53,839 nucleotides of DNA from an uncultured Sphingobacterium sp. (lineage in GTDB: Bacteria; Bacteroidota; Bacteroidia; Sphingobacteriales; Sphingobacteriaceae), in contig CANRHE010000003.1 in assembly GCA_947630335.1 (NCBI GenBank), positions 1 through 53,839 on the forward strand, given 5' to 3'. A program made the translations under genes and the position numbers. Below, in pieces: positions 1-10,757 of this stretch. Positions within the stretch are counted from its first letter, which is position 1. Each line of letters begins with the position of its first letter. A model generated the notes under the pieces. The model made no database searches. It saw only the letters and a program-made list of their open reading frames with translations, and was not told the DNA's origin.

Positions 1-1
1 G

Positions 2-628
2 CCTTTGGCTGAAAAAATTGATAGTTATTATTTTATCTACGATTGTGACATCAATCAAATCTCATTTATAAATAGTGCATTTGAAACCATAACAAATTTT
101 AATTCTAAAGAGTTTACTATTGATAAATTAATAGACATAATTCATCCAGAGGACCTACCTTATTTCTTCGCTTGCGAAGAAAAGGGACTTCAATTCACCA
201 ATTCATTATCATTTAATGAACATTTTCAATATTTGATGAGTTATTCTTATAGAATAAGAACTTATGATGATTGTTATATTTGGATTAAACAGCAATGTCA
301 AGCTTTGGAAGTGAATAATCAAGGACATCTTACTAAAACATTAGTTATTCATCAAAGAATTATGGATGAAACCTTTGAAAGACCGAAAAATGATTATAGA
401 ATCTTTGATAAATCAAGAAATATATACTTAGATGTTGAAAACTGCTACAATCTTACTAAACGCGAACTTGAAATTTTAGAATTAGTAAAAATAGGGTTAA
501 ACAGTGCAGAAATAAGTAACAAATTATTTACCAGCAAGTATACTGTTGATACACATCGTAAAAATATCTTAAAAAAAACAAACAGTTCCAATTTCATTGA
601 ATTAATAAAAAAACTAAGCTTTTCTTAA
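2..628 (+). CDS. LuxR-type HTH regulator with PAS-like N-terminus; 5' end cut by window edge
   Basis: C-terminal LTKRELEILELV...EISNKLF..KYTVDTHRKNIL is a LuxR HTH; ORF-track start is a TTG and the frame stays open to the window edge; paralogue at 16906-17610. Confidence 0.8.
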   Translation, partial: PLAEKIDSYYFIYDCDINQISFINSAFETITNFNSKEFTIDKLIDIIHPEDLPYFFACEEKGLQFTNSLSFNEHFQYLMSYSYRIRTYDDCYIWIKQQCQALEVNNQGHLTKTLVIHQRIMDETFERPKNDYRIFDKSRNIYLDVENCYNLTKRELEILELVKIGLNSAEISNKLFTSKYTVDTHRKNILKKTNSSNFIELIKKLSFS

Positions 629-769
629 TCTTCAATAGGTTTTATCCCCTTATTTAAAATAGCTAATATTAAAATTAGGTAAAAAGATTTCTTTAAGAAA
701 TTCCATAAAATCATCTTTCAAAACCATAATTATTATAATTTGTTATGTATTTTAGTTAATTAAACAAGA

Positions 770-1480
770 TTGGTAATAATGGATAATGAAATTGTTAGAT
801 TAGAAGGCGTCGAAAAGATATACCAAACAGGTGATACAACTATCACTGCTCTTGCTAAAACTAATCTAACCTTGGAATCCCATAAATTAACTTTGATTAT
901 GGGACCTTCTGGTTCCGGAAAAACTACACTATTATCTATAATTGGTTGTATTATTTACCCCACGTCGGGTAGAGTATTTTACAAAAACAACAATGTTACC
1001 AATTATAATGAGAATCAGCTTGCTTATCTTAGGTTACATGAGATTGGATTTGTTTTTCAGCAGTTTAACTTAATTGAACCACTAACTGCATTAGAAAATG
1101 TTATGCAACCGTTATTACTTCAAAAAGAAGAAAGAGAGAACGTTAGAGAGCGAGCGACTCAAGCCCTTCTATCTGTTGGTTTAGGCGATAGGTTACATAA
1201 TTTACCTAAAAAATTAAGCGGCGGTCAGAAACAAAGAGTAGCCATTGCTAGAGCATTAGTTACCAATCCTACACTTATATTATGTGATGAACCTACTGCA
1301 TCATTAGATTCTAAAAGTGCTCGAGAAATCATGCTAGAATTAAAGCAATTAGCAAGCTCAGGAAAAGCAGTAATTATTGTAACCCACGACTTGAGACTGC
1401 GAGAGTTTGCAGATTATACTATTTATGTAGAAGAAGGTCATGTATCAACAGAAATTAAAAATGAAGAATACTACAAATAA
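770..1480 (+). CDS. ABC transporter ATP-binding protein (MacB/DevA-like)
   Basis: Walker A GPSGSGKTT, signature LSGGQKQRVAIARAL, Walker B LILCDEP. Confidence 0.93.
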   Translation: MVIMDNEIVRLEGVEKIYQTGDTTITALAKTNLTLESHKLTLIMGPSGSGKTTLLSIIGCIIYPTSGRVFYKNNNVTNYNENQLAYLRLHEIGFVFQQFNLIEPLTALENVMQPLLLQKEERENVRERATQALLSVGLGDRLHNLPKKLSGGQKQRVAIARALVTNPTLILCDEPTASLDSKSAREIMLELKQLASSGKAVIIVTHDLRLREFADYTIYVEEGHVSTEIKNEEYYK

Positions 1481-2423
1481 AATTATAATAACTCTAGTAT
1501 ATTCCTTGACTTTAATAAGTTCATTATCTTGTTCAAATGAAAAAAAGAACCAAGAAGAAAATACTAATGTAAATGCGATTATACATAGTGTAGACACAAT
1601 AGTGGCTATTGGAAAAGTACAAAGTGAATATGGAAAATACACAATAGCTAGTAATACATCTGGTATTGTAAGTAATATATTCATAAGTGAAGGAGATCAA
1701 GTTGAAAAAGGACAAGTATTGCTATTACTGTCCAATCCTTATCAATCAGTAGATAAAGAAATCGCTTATTCAAAATTAAAAACTAGACAGGATGAGGTCG
1801 AAATAACTAAAAAAGACCTAGATCAAGAAAAAGTACAACTTGATTTTTTAAAAAATAAATTAGCTACTTCCAAGATTCTTTTTGATAAAAATGCAGAGAC
1901 TAAGGAAAACTTAATATTAGATCAAACTAATTATACGAAACAAAAGGAGCGTGTTAGAAGCTTAGAATCTCAACTTTTCAGTAAGGAGAGTTTGGTCAAA
2001 GAACAGTTGCTTGAGATAAACAAAACAACAATAACAGCAAAACAATTTGAAATCCACGCTCCCAACGCAGGACTTATTAGTGACTTGAATGTAAATCTAG
2101 GACAATTCGTTAACGAAACCCAGTCACTAGGAGATATTACAGATATCAATCAACTAATAATCGAAGCGGAAGTAGATGAGCTTTTTGCTGACTTAGTTAA
2201 AATAGGTCAAAAAGTAGTATTAACTAGTATTAATACTAAGCAACAAATTGGTGAAGGCGAAATTATATATACCTCTCCTATTCTAGCAAATAAGTCAATA
2301 CTATATGAAAATGCCAACGAAGCAGAAGACCGTCGTGTAAGACAAATTAAAATAAAACCACTCCATACTTCAATGACATTATTAATAAATGCCAAAATAG
2401 AATGTCAAATTAAAACAAAGTAG
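1461..2423 (+). CDS. HlyD-family periplasmic adaptor lipoprotein (DevB-like)
   Basis: Lipobox-like LISSLSC after ATG at 1461; GIVSNIFISEGDQVEKGQVLLLL lipoyl-like motif; overlaps ATPase gene. Confidence 0.85.
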   Translation: MKNTTNKIIITLVYSLTLISSLSCSNEKKNQEENTNVNAIIHSVDTIVAIGKVQSEYGKYTIASNTSGIVSNIFISEGDQVEKGQVLLLLSNPYQSVDKEIAYSKLKTRQDEVEITKKDLDQEKVQLDFLKNKLATSKILFDKNAETKENLILDQTNYTKQKERVRSLESQLFSKESLVKEQLLEINKTTITAKQFEIHAPNAGLISDLNVNLGQFVNETQSLGDITDINQLIIEAEVDELFADLVKIGQKVVLTSINTKQQIGEGEIIYTSPILANKSILYENANEAEDRRVRQIKIKPLHTSMTLLINAKIECQIKTK

Positions 2424-2424
2424 T

Positions 2425-3558
2425 ATGCTTCGTCTAGCTTGGAAATTTTTAAAATTTGATAAAGCCAAAAGTATCGGCGTCATTACAGCAGTTGTCATTA
2501 GTATTTTTCTAATTGGACAACAATTAAGCTTATTATTCTTTTTAATGGGGTTGATGGGGAATTTGGTAGGAAACGCTCCAGTACGAGATAACGAAGTATG
2601 GGTTATCGAAAAACAAACGAATAATGTAAACGCTTTAAACTATATTGATCAGAGACTTGTACAAGAAATTGCAAGTCTTCCAACTGTATCTAATACATAT
2701 CCAGTAATAATAGCTCCTGCGCAAGCAACATTTTTAGATGGACAAACTGCAGGTGTGACTTTAGTTGGTGCACAGGCACCTACTTTTATTATGGGGCCTC
2801 TAAAAAGTCGTCTAAAAGAAGGAAGTACAACTCAACTTATCCAACCTTATACAGTTTCTGCTGAATTTTATAGTGCAAAAACTTGGAATACTAATTTAGA
2901 GATGAATAAGCCAATCGAAATAAATGGGAAAAGTGCACAAGTTAAACTAATTACACAGAATGCACAGGCATTCGGCGCTTCTTTAATGTACATGGATATT
3001 AATAATGCGCGATACTATAGTAATATTTCACCATCAAAAGTAAGTATTATTGTTACTACGTTGCATGACAAAAACACGAAGAATAGCACCATTAACCAAA
3101 TCAATACTCTTTTCCCAAACCTCAAAGCTTGGGATCCAGAAAAGTTGCGTTCTTCTACAATTAAAGAAATCTTAATTAGTTCTAACATGGGGATGAGTTT
3201 CGGTACACTAGTTGTATTTGCTATGATATCAGGTTTCTTTATAATAGGACTTACTTTATATTCATCCGCTTTAGATCGTATAAAAGATTATGGAACATTA
3301 AAAGCAATTGGAGCAACAAAAAATTATGTCAATAAACTAATAATAGCACAAGCATTCCTATATGCTATTATTGGATACATTATAGCAATGATTCTATTAT
3401 ATGGATTTAAAATGGGGGTAATCAATTCTGGCTTAGCAATAGATATTTCACCTACATTTGCTTTGTTTTTATTATTAATTACCTTGTTTATTTCTATTGG
3501 TGGTTCATTATTCGCAGTACGCAAAATAACTAAACTAGAACCAGCTTCAGTCTTTTAA
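2425..3558 (+). CDS. ABC transporter permease, FtsX/MacB-like (DevC-like)
   Basis: N-terminal TM, periplasmic domain, three C-terminal TMs; DYGTLKAIGAT motif; operon context. Confidence 0.85.
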   Translation: MLRLAWKFLKFDKAKSIGVITAVVISIFLIGQQLSLLFFLMGLMGNLVGNAPVRDNEVWVIEKQTNNVNALNYIDQRLVQEIASLPTVSNTYPVIIAPAQATFLDGQTAGVTLVGAQAPTFIMGPLKSRLKEGSTTQLIQPYTVSAEFYSAKTWNTNLEMNKPIEINGKSAQVKLITQNAQAFGASLMYMDINNARYYSNISPSKVSIIVTTLHDKNTKNSTINQINTLFPNLKAWDPEKLRSSTIKEILISSNMGMSFGTLVVFAMISGFFIIGLTLYSSALDRIKDYGTLKAIGATKNYVNKLIIAQAFLYAIIGYIIAMILLYGFKMGVINSGLAIDISPTFALFLLLITLFISIGGSLFAVRKITKLEPASVF

Positions 3559-3560
3559 TT

Positions 3561-4829
3561 ATGTTCAAATATATATACTACATATTTATTATCTGCCCAG
3601 TTTTACTTCAAGCACAATCTTTAAGCATAGAACAACTTGTGAGTACTGTTTTAGAAAATAATATTTCAAAACAGAATATAATAGAATTGCAATTATCACA
3701 ACAAGATATTATTCTTGAAAAATTAAATAGGTATCCCATAGTATATGGTGATATTAACGTGCAGCGAAATCTAATAGTTCCTACAACCCCTGTTCCAGCT
3801 ATTGCATTTGACCCATCAGCCGCAGAAGACGTTTATTTACCTCTAAAATTCTCTACAAAATGGAATAGCAAGGCTGGAGTTCAAGTCGAATGGAAAGTAT
3901 TTAACCCAACACAAAGACTTTTAGAAAAGCAAAAAAAAATAAACTCGAAAAAAGTTGAAATACAACAACAGGAAGATAAAAAGCAATTAATAAATGATGC
4001 TACATTAGCATATGCAAGTATTGTATTAGCTTCTTTACAACATGCAGCAGCTTTAGAAGACTCTACCAGATATGAACAAATTATGCAGACTATACGCTAT
4101 AGATATGAACAAGGCCGCGAGTCAGCAGATGAACTTTTAAGAGCTGAACAAGATTTTGAACGTAAAAAAATACAAATATTCGAAACATGGTCAGTATTAA
4201 GAGATGCCAATCTAGAACTTTTTAAATATATAGATATACAAAAAGTAGAAAGACTCTCAACAAGTATAGATGAAATTATATTAACCCTACGAACATACTC
4301 TAACAATAATTTTAAGTCAGACCTAATTCAACAAGATTTATTAAATAACGAAATTGAAAAAAACATTTTAAAAAAACAACTTCTTCCTACGTTGACCGTA
4401 AATGGATATTATGGTGCACAATATTTTAATGAACACCTTAATCTAACAAACAAAACAAACTGGTATGGGAATAGTTATATCAGCTTAGCTTTACGCTTAC
4501 CAATTACTGATTATTTAGTCCAAAATAAATATTTAGAAAAAAACATCTTAGAAGCGAAGCTTAACAACTTAAAACTTCAAGAGAGTTATAAAAATCATGA
4601 AATTGAGCAACAACAAAAGTCTTCAAAAATTAAAGCTACAGAATTAAAAATTCAATCTTTAAAAAAAATATTAAGCATGTCTGAAGAATTAATAAAAAAT
4701 AAGCAAATAAACTTCGAAAATGGTCGTATATTAATGGCTGATTATAAAAAAGTATTAATTGAACACAATGCAAACCTACAAGATCTTTGGCAAACTCAAT
4801 ATGACATGATATCATTACTAATTCATTAA
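3561..4829 (+). CDS. TolC-family outer membrane efflux protein
   Basis: Signal peptide and coiled-coil TolC-like repeats; last gene of exporter operon. Confidence 0.85.
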   Translation: MFKYIYYIFIICPVLLQAQSLSIEQLVSTVLENNISKQNIIELQLSQQDIILEKLNRYPIVYGDINVQRNLIVPTTPVPAIAFDPSAAEDVYLPLKFSTKWNSKAGVQVEWKVFNPTQRLLEKQKKINSKKVEIQQQEDKKQLINDATLAYASIVLASLQHAAALEDSTRYEQIMQTIRYRYEQGRESADELLRAEQDFERKKIQIFETWSVLRDANLELFKYIDIQKVERLSTSIDEIILTLRTYSNNNFKSDLIQQDLLNNEIEKNILKKQLLPTLTVNGYYGAQYFNEHLNLTNKTNWYGNSYISLALRLPITDYLVQNKYLEKNILEAKLNNLKLQESYKNHEIEQQQKSSKIKATELKIQSLKKILSMSEELIKNKQINFENGRILMADYKKVLIEHNANLQDLWQTQYDMISLLIH

Positions 4830-4853
4830 TAGACTCTTACATATAATTATTTT

Positions 4854-4869
4854 TGGCACAACGATTGCA
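4854..4869 (+). promoter_or_regulatory. Candidate sigma54 (-24/-12) promoter
   Basis: TGGCAC-aacga-TTGCA matches TGGCAC-N5-TTGC; upstream of the response regulator at 5001. Confidence 0.5.
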
Positions 4870-5000
4870 TAGGCAAGTTATGCTTAATAACAATTATATG
4901 GTTAATAATAAAACCGTTAAGCAATTATTTTTTGAATAGTTTTTAAAAGTGGTATCTTGCACGAGCAAAAAAATCACACTGAAAAAAAACATAATACTCA

Positions 5001-5477
5001 TTGAAAATGAAAAATATGAACGATAAAATCAACATATTGTATGTTGATGATGAAGAAAATAATCTAATTTCGTTCAAGGCTAATTTTAGAATTAGATATA
5101 ATGTTTACACAGCTATAAGCGGACAATTAGCATTAGAATTATTGGCTTCAACACCAATTTCGGTGATTATAACAGATCAGCGTATGCCTGAAATGACTGG
5201 GGTGGCCTTTTTAGAAAAAGTATGTGAATTATATCCAGATACTATTCGTATTTTACTGACAGGTTATTCTGACATTAGTGCTGTTATTGAAGCCGTTAAC
5301 AAAGGTAAAATTTTCCATTACCTCAACAAACCATGGAATGAAGAAGAGTTGGATGAAACCATACAACGAGCTTATCAAATTTATTCTGATAAACAAGAAA
5401 CCATTGAACAATGCGAAAAATTAGAAGTTAGCAACGAACAATTAGAATTTTTATTAAGACAAAAGCTTCTATCCTAG
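5001..5477 (+). CDS. Stand-alone response regulator receiver protein
   Basis: REC domain: ILYVDDEENN, ITDQRMPEMTG, LTGYSD, YLNKPW; no output domain. Confidence 0.88.
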   Translation: MKMKNMNDKINILYVDDEENNLISFKANFRIRYNVYTAISGQLALELLASTPISVIITDQRMPEMTGVAFLEKVCELYPDTIRILLTGYSDISAVIEAVNKGKIFHYLNKPWNEEELDETIQRAYQIYSDKQETIEQCEKLEVSNEQLEFLLRQKLLS

Positions 5478-5602
5478 CACAAGTAAGATCGCCTACTTTA
5501 ACTTTTTTTTATTAAAATAGGATTAATAAAGAATCATACACCATAATAGAACCTTATATATACATATAAGGTTCTACTGTATTTAAAAGGGTATAAATAT
5601 TA

Positions 5603-6994
5603 TTATTTTAAAAATTTTCTTATTAAACTTAATCCTCCTTTAAAATTAGGGTACCTAAATGGAATATCAAATAAAGTAGTTTGTTTAAGAATTGACTTAT
5701 AATGTGTAAAGGTATCAAAACTGGCCTTTCCATGATAAGCACCTAGACCACTATTTCCTTTACCACCAAAAGGAAGATATGGGGTAGCAAGATGATAAAT
5801 AACGTCATTAACACACATTCCACCACATTCAACTTCTTTTATTACTTGATTTATTACTTTCGCATTTTTTGCAAATAGATAGCATGCAAGAGGATGGCCG
5901 TGATTTCTGATAGCCGTGATAGGCTCTACTATGGAATCAAAGGAAAGTACAGGAAGGATTGGTCCAAAAATTTCTTCACCCATTACTTTACTATTCCAAT
6001 CTAGATCAATAATTATAGTCGGTTGCAATTTCATTATTGATTCATCATAATCTCCCCCAATTACAATATTACCTTCCTTCAAAAAATTAATCATACGATC
6101 AAAGTGTGATTTTGATATTATTCTAGTATATTGATCATTTGTTAAAGCATTAGCAGTAAACATAACTTCTATTTCCAATTTCATCTGCTCTACTAACTTT
6201 TCAAGAATTGATTTATGAGCATAAATATAATCGGGAGCTACACAAGTTTGACCAGCATTCAAAAATTTACCCCAAACAATACGCTTAGCGGCCAATTTTA
6301 GGTCAGCATCAGGACAAACAATAACGGGGCTTTTGCCTCCTAATTCAAGTGTTATTGGGGTCAAGTGTTTAGCAGCAGCCGCCATTACCAATTTTCCTAC
6401 TCGTTCACTACCTGTGAAAAATATATAATCAAAAGGTAAGTCAAGTAAAGATTTACTTACTGTAGCATTCCCCTCTACCACACAGACATAATTATCTTCA
6501 AATAAATTAGATATAATTTTATTAATAACTCTAGATGTATTATTACTTAGTTCAGAAGGCTTTAGAATTACACAATTACCCGCTGCAATTGCACCAATTA
6601 ATGGAGACATTGCTAATTGGAAAGGATAATTCCATGGAGCAATTATTAAAACTACACCATATGGCTCTGGATAGCGATATCCTTTTGTTCCAATATGTGT
6701 CAATGCTGTTTTTACTCTGGTAGGTTTTGACCAAGTCTTCAATCGCTTCAACATGAATGAAATTTCTTCCAAAACGAAACCAATTTCAGTAATATAACTG
6801 TCAAAAGCCGATTTATTCAAATCATTTTGCAAAGCACGATTAATTTCTTCTTCATACTTTTTTATACCAGCATGTAATTTTTTCAAAGCATTTATTCGAA
6901 AATCCAAGGATTTTGTTACTTGAGTTTCATAAAAAATCTTTTGAGTCTTAAATATAAGATCGATTTGGCTCATATACTTTATTATTACAGACAC
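5603..6994 (-). CDS. Aldehyde dehydrogenase family protein
   Basis: APWNYPFQL, FTGSERVGK, ELGGKSPVIV, NAGQTCVAPDY. Confidence 0.95.
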   Translation of the reverse strand: MSVIIKYMSQIDLIFKTQKIFYETQVTKSLDFRINALKKLHAGIKKYEEEINRALQNDLNKSAFDSYITEIGFVLEEISFMLKRLKTWSKPTRVKTALTHIGTKGYRYPEPYGVVLIIAPWNYPFQLAMSPLIGAIAAGNCVILKPSELSNNTSRVINKIISNLFEDNYVCVVEGNATVSKSLLDLPFDYIFFTGSERVGKLVMAAAAKHLTPITLELGGKSPVIVCPDADLKLAAKRIVWGKFLNAGQTCVAPDYIYAHKSILEKLVEQMKLEIEVMFTANALTNDQYTRIISKSHFDRMINFLKEGNIVIGGDYDESIMKLQPTIIIDLDWNSKVMGEEIFGPILPVLSFDSIVEPITAIRNHGHPLACYLFAKNAKVINQVIKEVECGGMCVNDVIYHLATPYLPFGGKGNSGLGAYHGKASFDTFTHYKSILKQTTLFDIPFRYPNFKGGLSLIRKFLK

Positions 6995-7087
6995 TAATAT
7001 ATGCTTTTTATTAATTACTGAGCAATAAGTGTTATGTAGTCAAAAGATTACCTGTCAATTACACAAATTATTCATAACTTTGCCGCC

Positions 7088-7537
7088 ATGAAAAAAATAG
7101 CAGATTATAGAGCATTATTAAATGTGGACAAGACAGCAGATTTAAGCGCATTAAAAGCTTGTTATCGTCAAATAATGAAAGAATGCCATCCCGATAAATT
7201 TGTAAATAATGAAGAGGGCTTGAAAGAAGCCGAAGAGAAAAGTAAAATGATGATTGAAGCTTATCATTTTTTAGTGAGTATCTGTCCTGAAACTTTAGAA
7301 AAACAATTACCTATTTATAAAAATACTATAGAGACTTCGGCAATTAACGATTTTGATTGGAAAGGAAGTATAATGACTATTACTTTTTTAGATGGTAGTC
7401 AATATGAATACTTTGGAGTACCACGAAATGAATATGTTAAATTTGTTAATGCAGACTCTCCTGGTCGATTTGCAAAAAGACATATCTATCCTAAATATTC
7501 TTATAGAAATGTTTTAAAAACTACTGAGGCTGTTTAA
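7088..7537 (+). CDS. J-domain plus KTSC-domain protein
   Basis: N-terminal J-like helices with HPD (CHPDKF); C-terminal KTSC-like FLDGSQYEYFGVP...SPGRFAKRHI. Confidence 0.8.
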   Translation: MKKIADYRALLNVDKTADLSALKACYRQIMKECHPDKFVNNEEGLKEAEEKSKMMIEAYHFLVSICPETLEKQLPIYKNTIETSAINDFDWKGSIMTITFLDGSQYEYFGVPRNEYVKFVNADSPGRFAKRHIYPKYSYRNVLKTTEAV

Positions 7538-7575
7538 AAAATAGGCGAGTTATAAATTTATAACTCGCCTATTTT
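7538..7575. terminator. Bidirectional terminator, 19-bp perfect palindrome
   Basis: AAAATAGGCGAGTTATAAA|TTTATAACTCGCCTATTTT. Confidence 0.85.
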
Positions 7576-7696
7576 GTATTACATCAATTAGCAAAACGAA
7601 TCAAACTATTTATTTAAGTAAAATAAATAGTTTTTTTAACACACATATTTCTCGAATGATTGTTTCATTGTTATAAGTACATATAGTTATTATAAC

Positions 7697-9853
7697 ATGC
7701 AAGTGAACGTATCAAAATTTATTAATACTTTAAAGGATAAAACAAGCGATGACCATTTCTATGGTGCGCTAAAAATTGCAATTACTGCTATAATTGCATT
7801 TCTATTATTTTCAAAAACCTTAGGTACTTCTGCCACATTCGGTATGATCCTAGGGGCAGCCATGTGTTCTCCAATTGACATTAGCAGTAGTGTGAAAGAT
7901 AAGATTATGAGTATATCCTTAGCCGCTATTTTAGTTCCTATAGTTACTATAATTATTACCTTATCATTCGGACATTCGGTCATTTTTTATATCGTATTTG
8001 CTTTACTTATATTTTCCATTTCTATTATTTCACTATATGGTCAACGAGCAAATCAACTATCCTTTGCCTTATTATTGACTATAGCTATTGCTTTCAAGAA
8101 CTTCGGAGATGCTGGTTCTGCTTATTCCAGTGGATTGTATATGTTTTGCGGAGGAATGTTGTACTTAGTCATTTCGATCATCTTCTATCTCATTAAACCA
8201 ACAAAATTTCTTAACAACCAAGTTGCAAATTGTATTCAAGATGTATCACAATACCTAGAATTAAGGGCCCAACTTTGGACTGCTAACCCCAATATACAAG
8301 ACATTAAAGAAAAGCAATTGGCTTTGCAAGTTCAAATCAACGATACCTTTCAAAAAACAAATCAATATCTTGATTTTAATAAAATGAGATTGGTGAATAC
8401 CAAAAGTAACCAACAAACCATTTTAGCGATTTCTTTTTTAAATGATATTATGGACCAAGCGGTTTCAACGACCTTTGACCGTACTAATCTTTCAATAAAT
8501 TTGAACGATAATAGCAAAGAAAAAATTCATAATGCGATTGCTCAGCTTAACATTAGCTTTACCAATACATTACAGCAACTAGCTGAAAGTATAAAATTTT
8601 TCAAGCCATATGCCGAAACTAATGCTATAAAAGATCAATTCCAGCAATTTAAAACATTAATAGCAAGTGAAGGAACTGTCGATACTCAAACAGAAATATT
8701 TTTTAGTAGTATAACAACTTACTTAGATCAACAAATTCAAAAAATTCAATCATTAGAACATATATACTCTAATAAATTTGACTGGTCAGACATCAAGTCT
8801 GACGATATATATAAACAGACAACGTTTGTTCCTACCAAATATAGGTTCCAGACTTTAATTGATAATTTAAACTTCAAGTCTATTTATTTTAGATATGCAC
8901 TTCGAGTGACTATTTCCATGATACTAGGATATATTTTAGGCAGCTTTATAGCTCTTCAACGTGAATATTGGGTTTTATTGACCATTATAGTCATTATGCG
9001 TCCTGGCTACGGCCTTACCAAAGTACGTATGAACAAGCGTGTATTAGGTACTTTAATTGGTGCTTTAATGTCAATAATAATTTTACACTATATCACAAAT
9101 GATTACCTGTTAGGAGGTATCGTATTTTTGTCCATTTTGCTAGGTTTTTGGTATACGAGTATTGATTATAAAATAGGAGTTACATTCATTACAATCTATA
9201 TTTTAGTCATAACAGGGATGCTTAGTAAAGATGCTGATATAAGCGTATTTTATAGAGTAGTGAATACATTAACGGGTGCAGCAATAGCTTTCGTAGCAAG
9301 TAATTTATTATGGCCTACTTGGGAATATAGTTCTATCAAAACTAATTTAACGCAATCCCTTAAGAGCACAATAAATTATATCAATGCATTTAAAGAACAA
9401 TATGCAGATAAAAAAGGCAGTGAATCCAATCTGCAGATGAGTAGACAGAATGCCTACATTGCTGTAGGAAATTTAATGGCTTGTTACCAAAGACTTATTC
9501 AAGAGCCTAAAAGTAAACAAAAAAATAAAACAGAACTCTATGATATAGCCCTACTTAATCAATCTACTGTTGGAGCAATAACGAGCTTAAGCTCATTTTT
9601 AGAAATAAATCAGGACAAGACTCAACCAAATTTCGATCTGCTAAAAATAGCTATTCAAAATATTGAAAATACTATTACCAACATTTCTAATAAAAACAAT
9701 GGAAGTAAAAGTACGAATGTCATTCTATCTCCTACTCTTGATACTAATAATCCAAAAACAGATAGTGAAGATTATCAAATAATAATAAAACAGTTGACTT
9801 GGATAAACAGTTTAACCAATAAAATAGAAGAAGAATCACGCAATATAAAATAA
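7697..9853 (+). CDS. FUSC/YccS-like integral membrane protein
   Basis: Two FUSC-like TM blocks, e.g. YWVLLTIIVIMRPGYGLTKVRMNKRVLGTLIGA. Confidence 0.88.
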   Translation: MQVNVSKFINTLKDKTSDDHFYGALKIAITAIIAFLLFSKTLGTSATFGMILGAAMCSPIDISSSVKDKIMSISLAAILVPIVTIIITLSFGHSVIFYIVFALLIFSISIISLYGQRANQLSFALLLTIAIAFKNFGDAGSAYSSGLYMFCGGMLYLVISIIFYLIKPTKFLNNQVANCIQDVSQYLELRAQLWTANPNIQDIKEKQLALQVQINDTFQKTNQYLDFNKMRLVNTKSNQQTILAISFLNDIMDQAVSTTFDRTNLSINLNDNSKEKIHNAIAQLNISFTNTLQQLAESIKFFKPYAETNAIKDQFQQFKTLIASEGTVDTQTEIFFSSITTYLDQQIQKIQSLEHIYSNKFDWSDIKSDDIYKQTTFVPTKYRFQTLIDNLNFKSIYFRYALRVTISMILGYILGSFIALQREYWVLLTIIVIMRPGYGLTKVRMNKRVLGTLIGALMSIIILHYITNDYLLGGIVFLSILLGFWYTSIDYKIGVTFITIYILVITGMLSKDADISVFYRVVNTLTGAAIAFVASNLLWPTWEYSSIKTNLTQSLKSTINYINAFKEQYADKKGSESNLQMSRQNAYIAVGNLMACYQRLIQEPKSKQKNKTELYDIALLNQSTVGAITSLSSFLEINQDKTQPNFDLLKIAIQNIENTITNISNKNNGSKSTNVILSPTLDTNNPKTDSEDYQIIIKQLTWINSLTNKIEEESRNIK

Positions 9854-10004
9854 TTACAACGAAGAAATCATCTTAGTTCATAATATTATTTGGCAATAAT
9901 GAATTAATTTAGAACTTTTACAAAGAGACTTAAGCAAGAAAAATACATTTGATTAATTTGTTAGTCCATACTTTCTTCTTAGCTTCGCAAAATATTTAAA
10001 GAAC

Positions 10005-10757
10005 ATGCGTTTAAATCGAACATTTATTCTATTCTACGCGACATTAAGTCTACTCGTAGGATGTAAGACAAATTACCTTCCACAGGTTACTTACGCCAAC
10101 AATATTGTTGTTGATAACACTATACCAGCAGATTCTGCTATAATTGCTTTTTATACACCATATAAAGCACAATTAGAAAAAGAAATGAATAAGCAAATTG
10201 GTTATTCAAATCATTACTTAACTAAAGTAAGGTCCCAACCTGAATTTTTAGCAGGCAACTTTTTTGCAGAAGCTATGTTACATGTAGCCAAACAAATTGA
10301 TCCACAAACAACAATTGCCTTAGCTACCAAAGATGGAATCCGAGCAGAAGTAAAAGAAGGCCCCATTACAGTTGGAGCTATGTTCGAATTGATGCCTTTT
10401 GAAAATACAATTACAATTTTAGAATTAAAAGGGAGTGATATTTTAGAGCTTTGTGACTTCATCGCCAAAACAGGAGGACAGCCTATTGCAGGTTTTACTA
10501 TGAAAATCAAAGATGAAAAACCGGTAGACATTACAATTGCAGGTGAACCCTTAGATCTTAAAAAAACGTATAAGCTAGTCACATATGATTATCTAGCTAA
10601 TGGAGGGGATTATATTAAAGGAATAGTAAACCCAATCCAACGAATCAATACACCATATACAGTAAGGGAACAACTTATTAAATATGTAGAAGAATTAACA
10701 AGTAAAGGTCAGAATGTAAATACACAATTAGATGGAAGAATTACAATACTTAAATAG
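10005..10757 (+). CDS. 5'-nucleotidase C-terminal domain lipoprotein
   Basis: SLLVGC lipobox; TIALATKDGIRAEVKEGPITVGAMFELMPFENTI. Confidence 0.88.
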   Translation: MRLNRTFILFYATLSLLVGCKTNYLPQVTYANNIVVDNTIPADSAIIAFYTPYKAQLEKEMNKQIGYSNHYLTKVRSQPEFLAGNFFAEAMLHVAKQIDPQTTIALATKDGIRAEVKEGPITVGAMFELMPFENTITILELKGSDILELCDFIAKTGGQPIAGFTMKIKDEKPVDITIAGEPLDLKKTYKLVTYDYLANGGDYIKGIVNPIQRINTPYTVREQLIKYVEELTSKGQNVNTQLDGRITILK

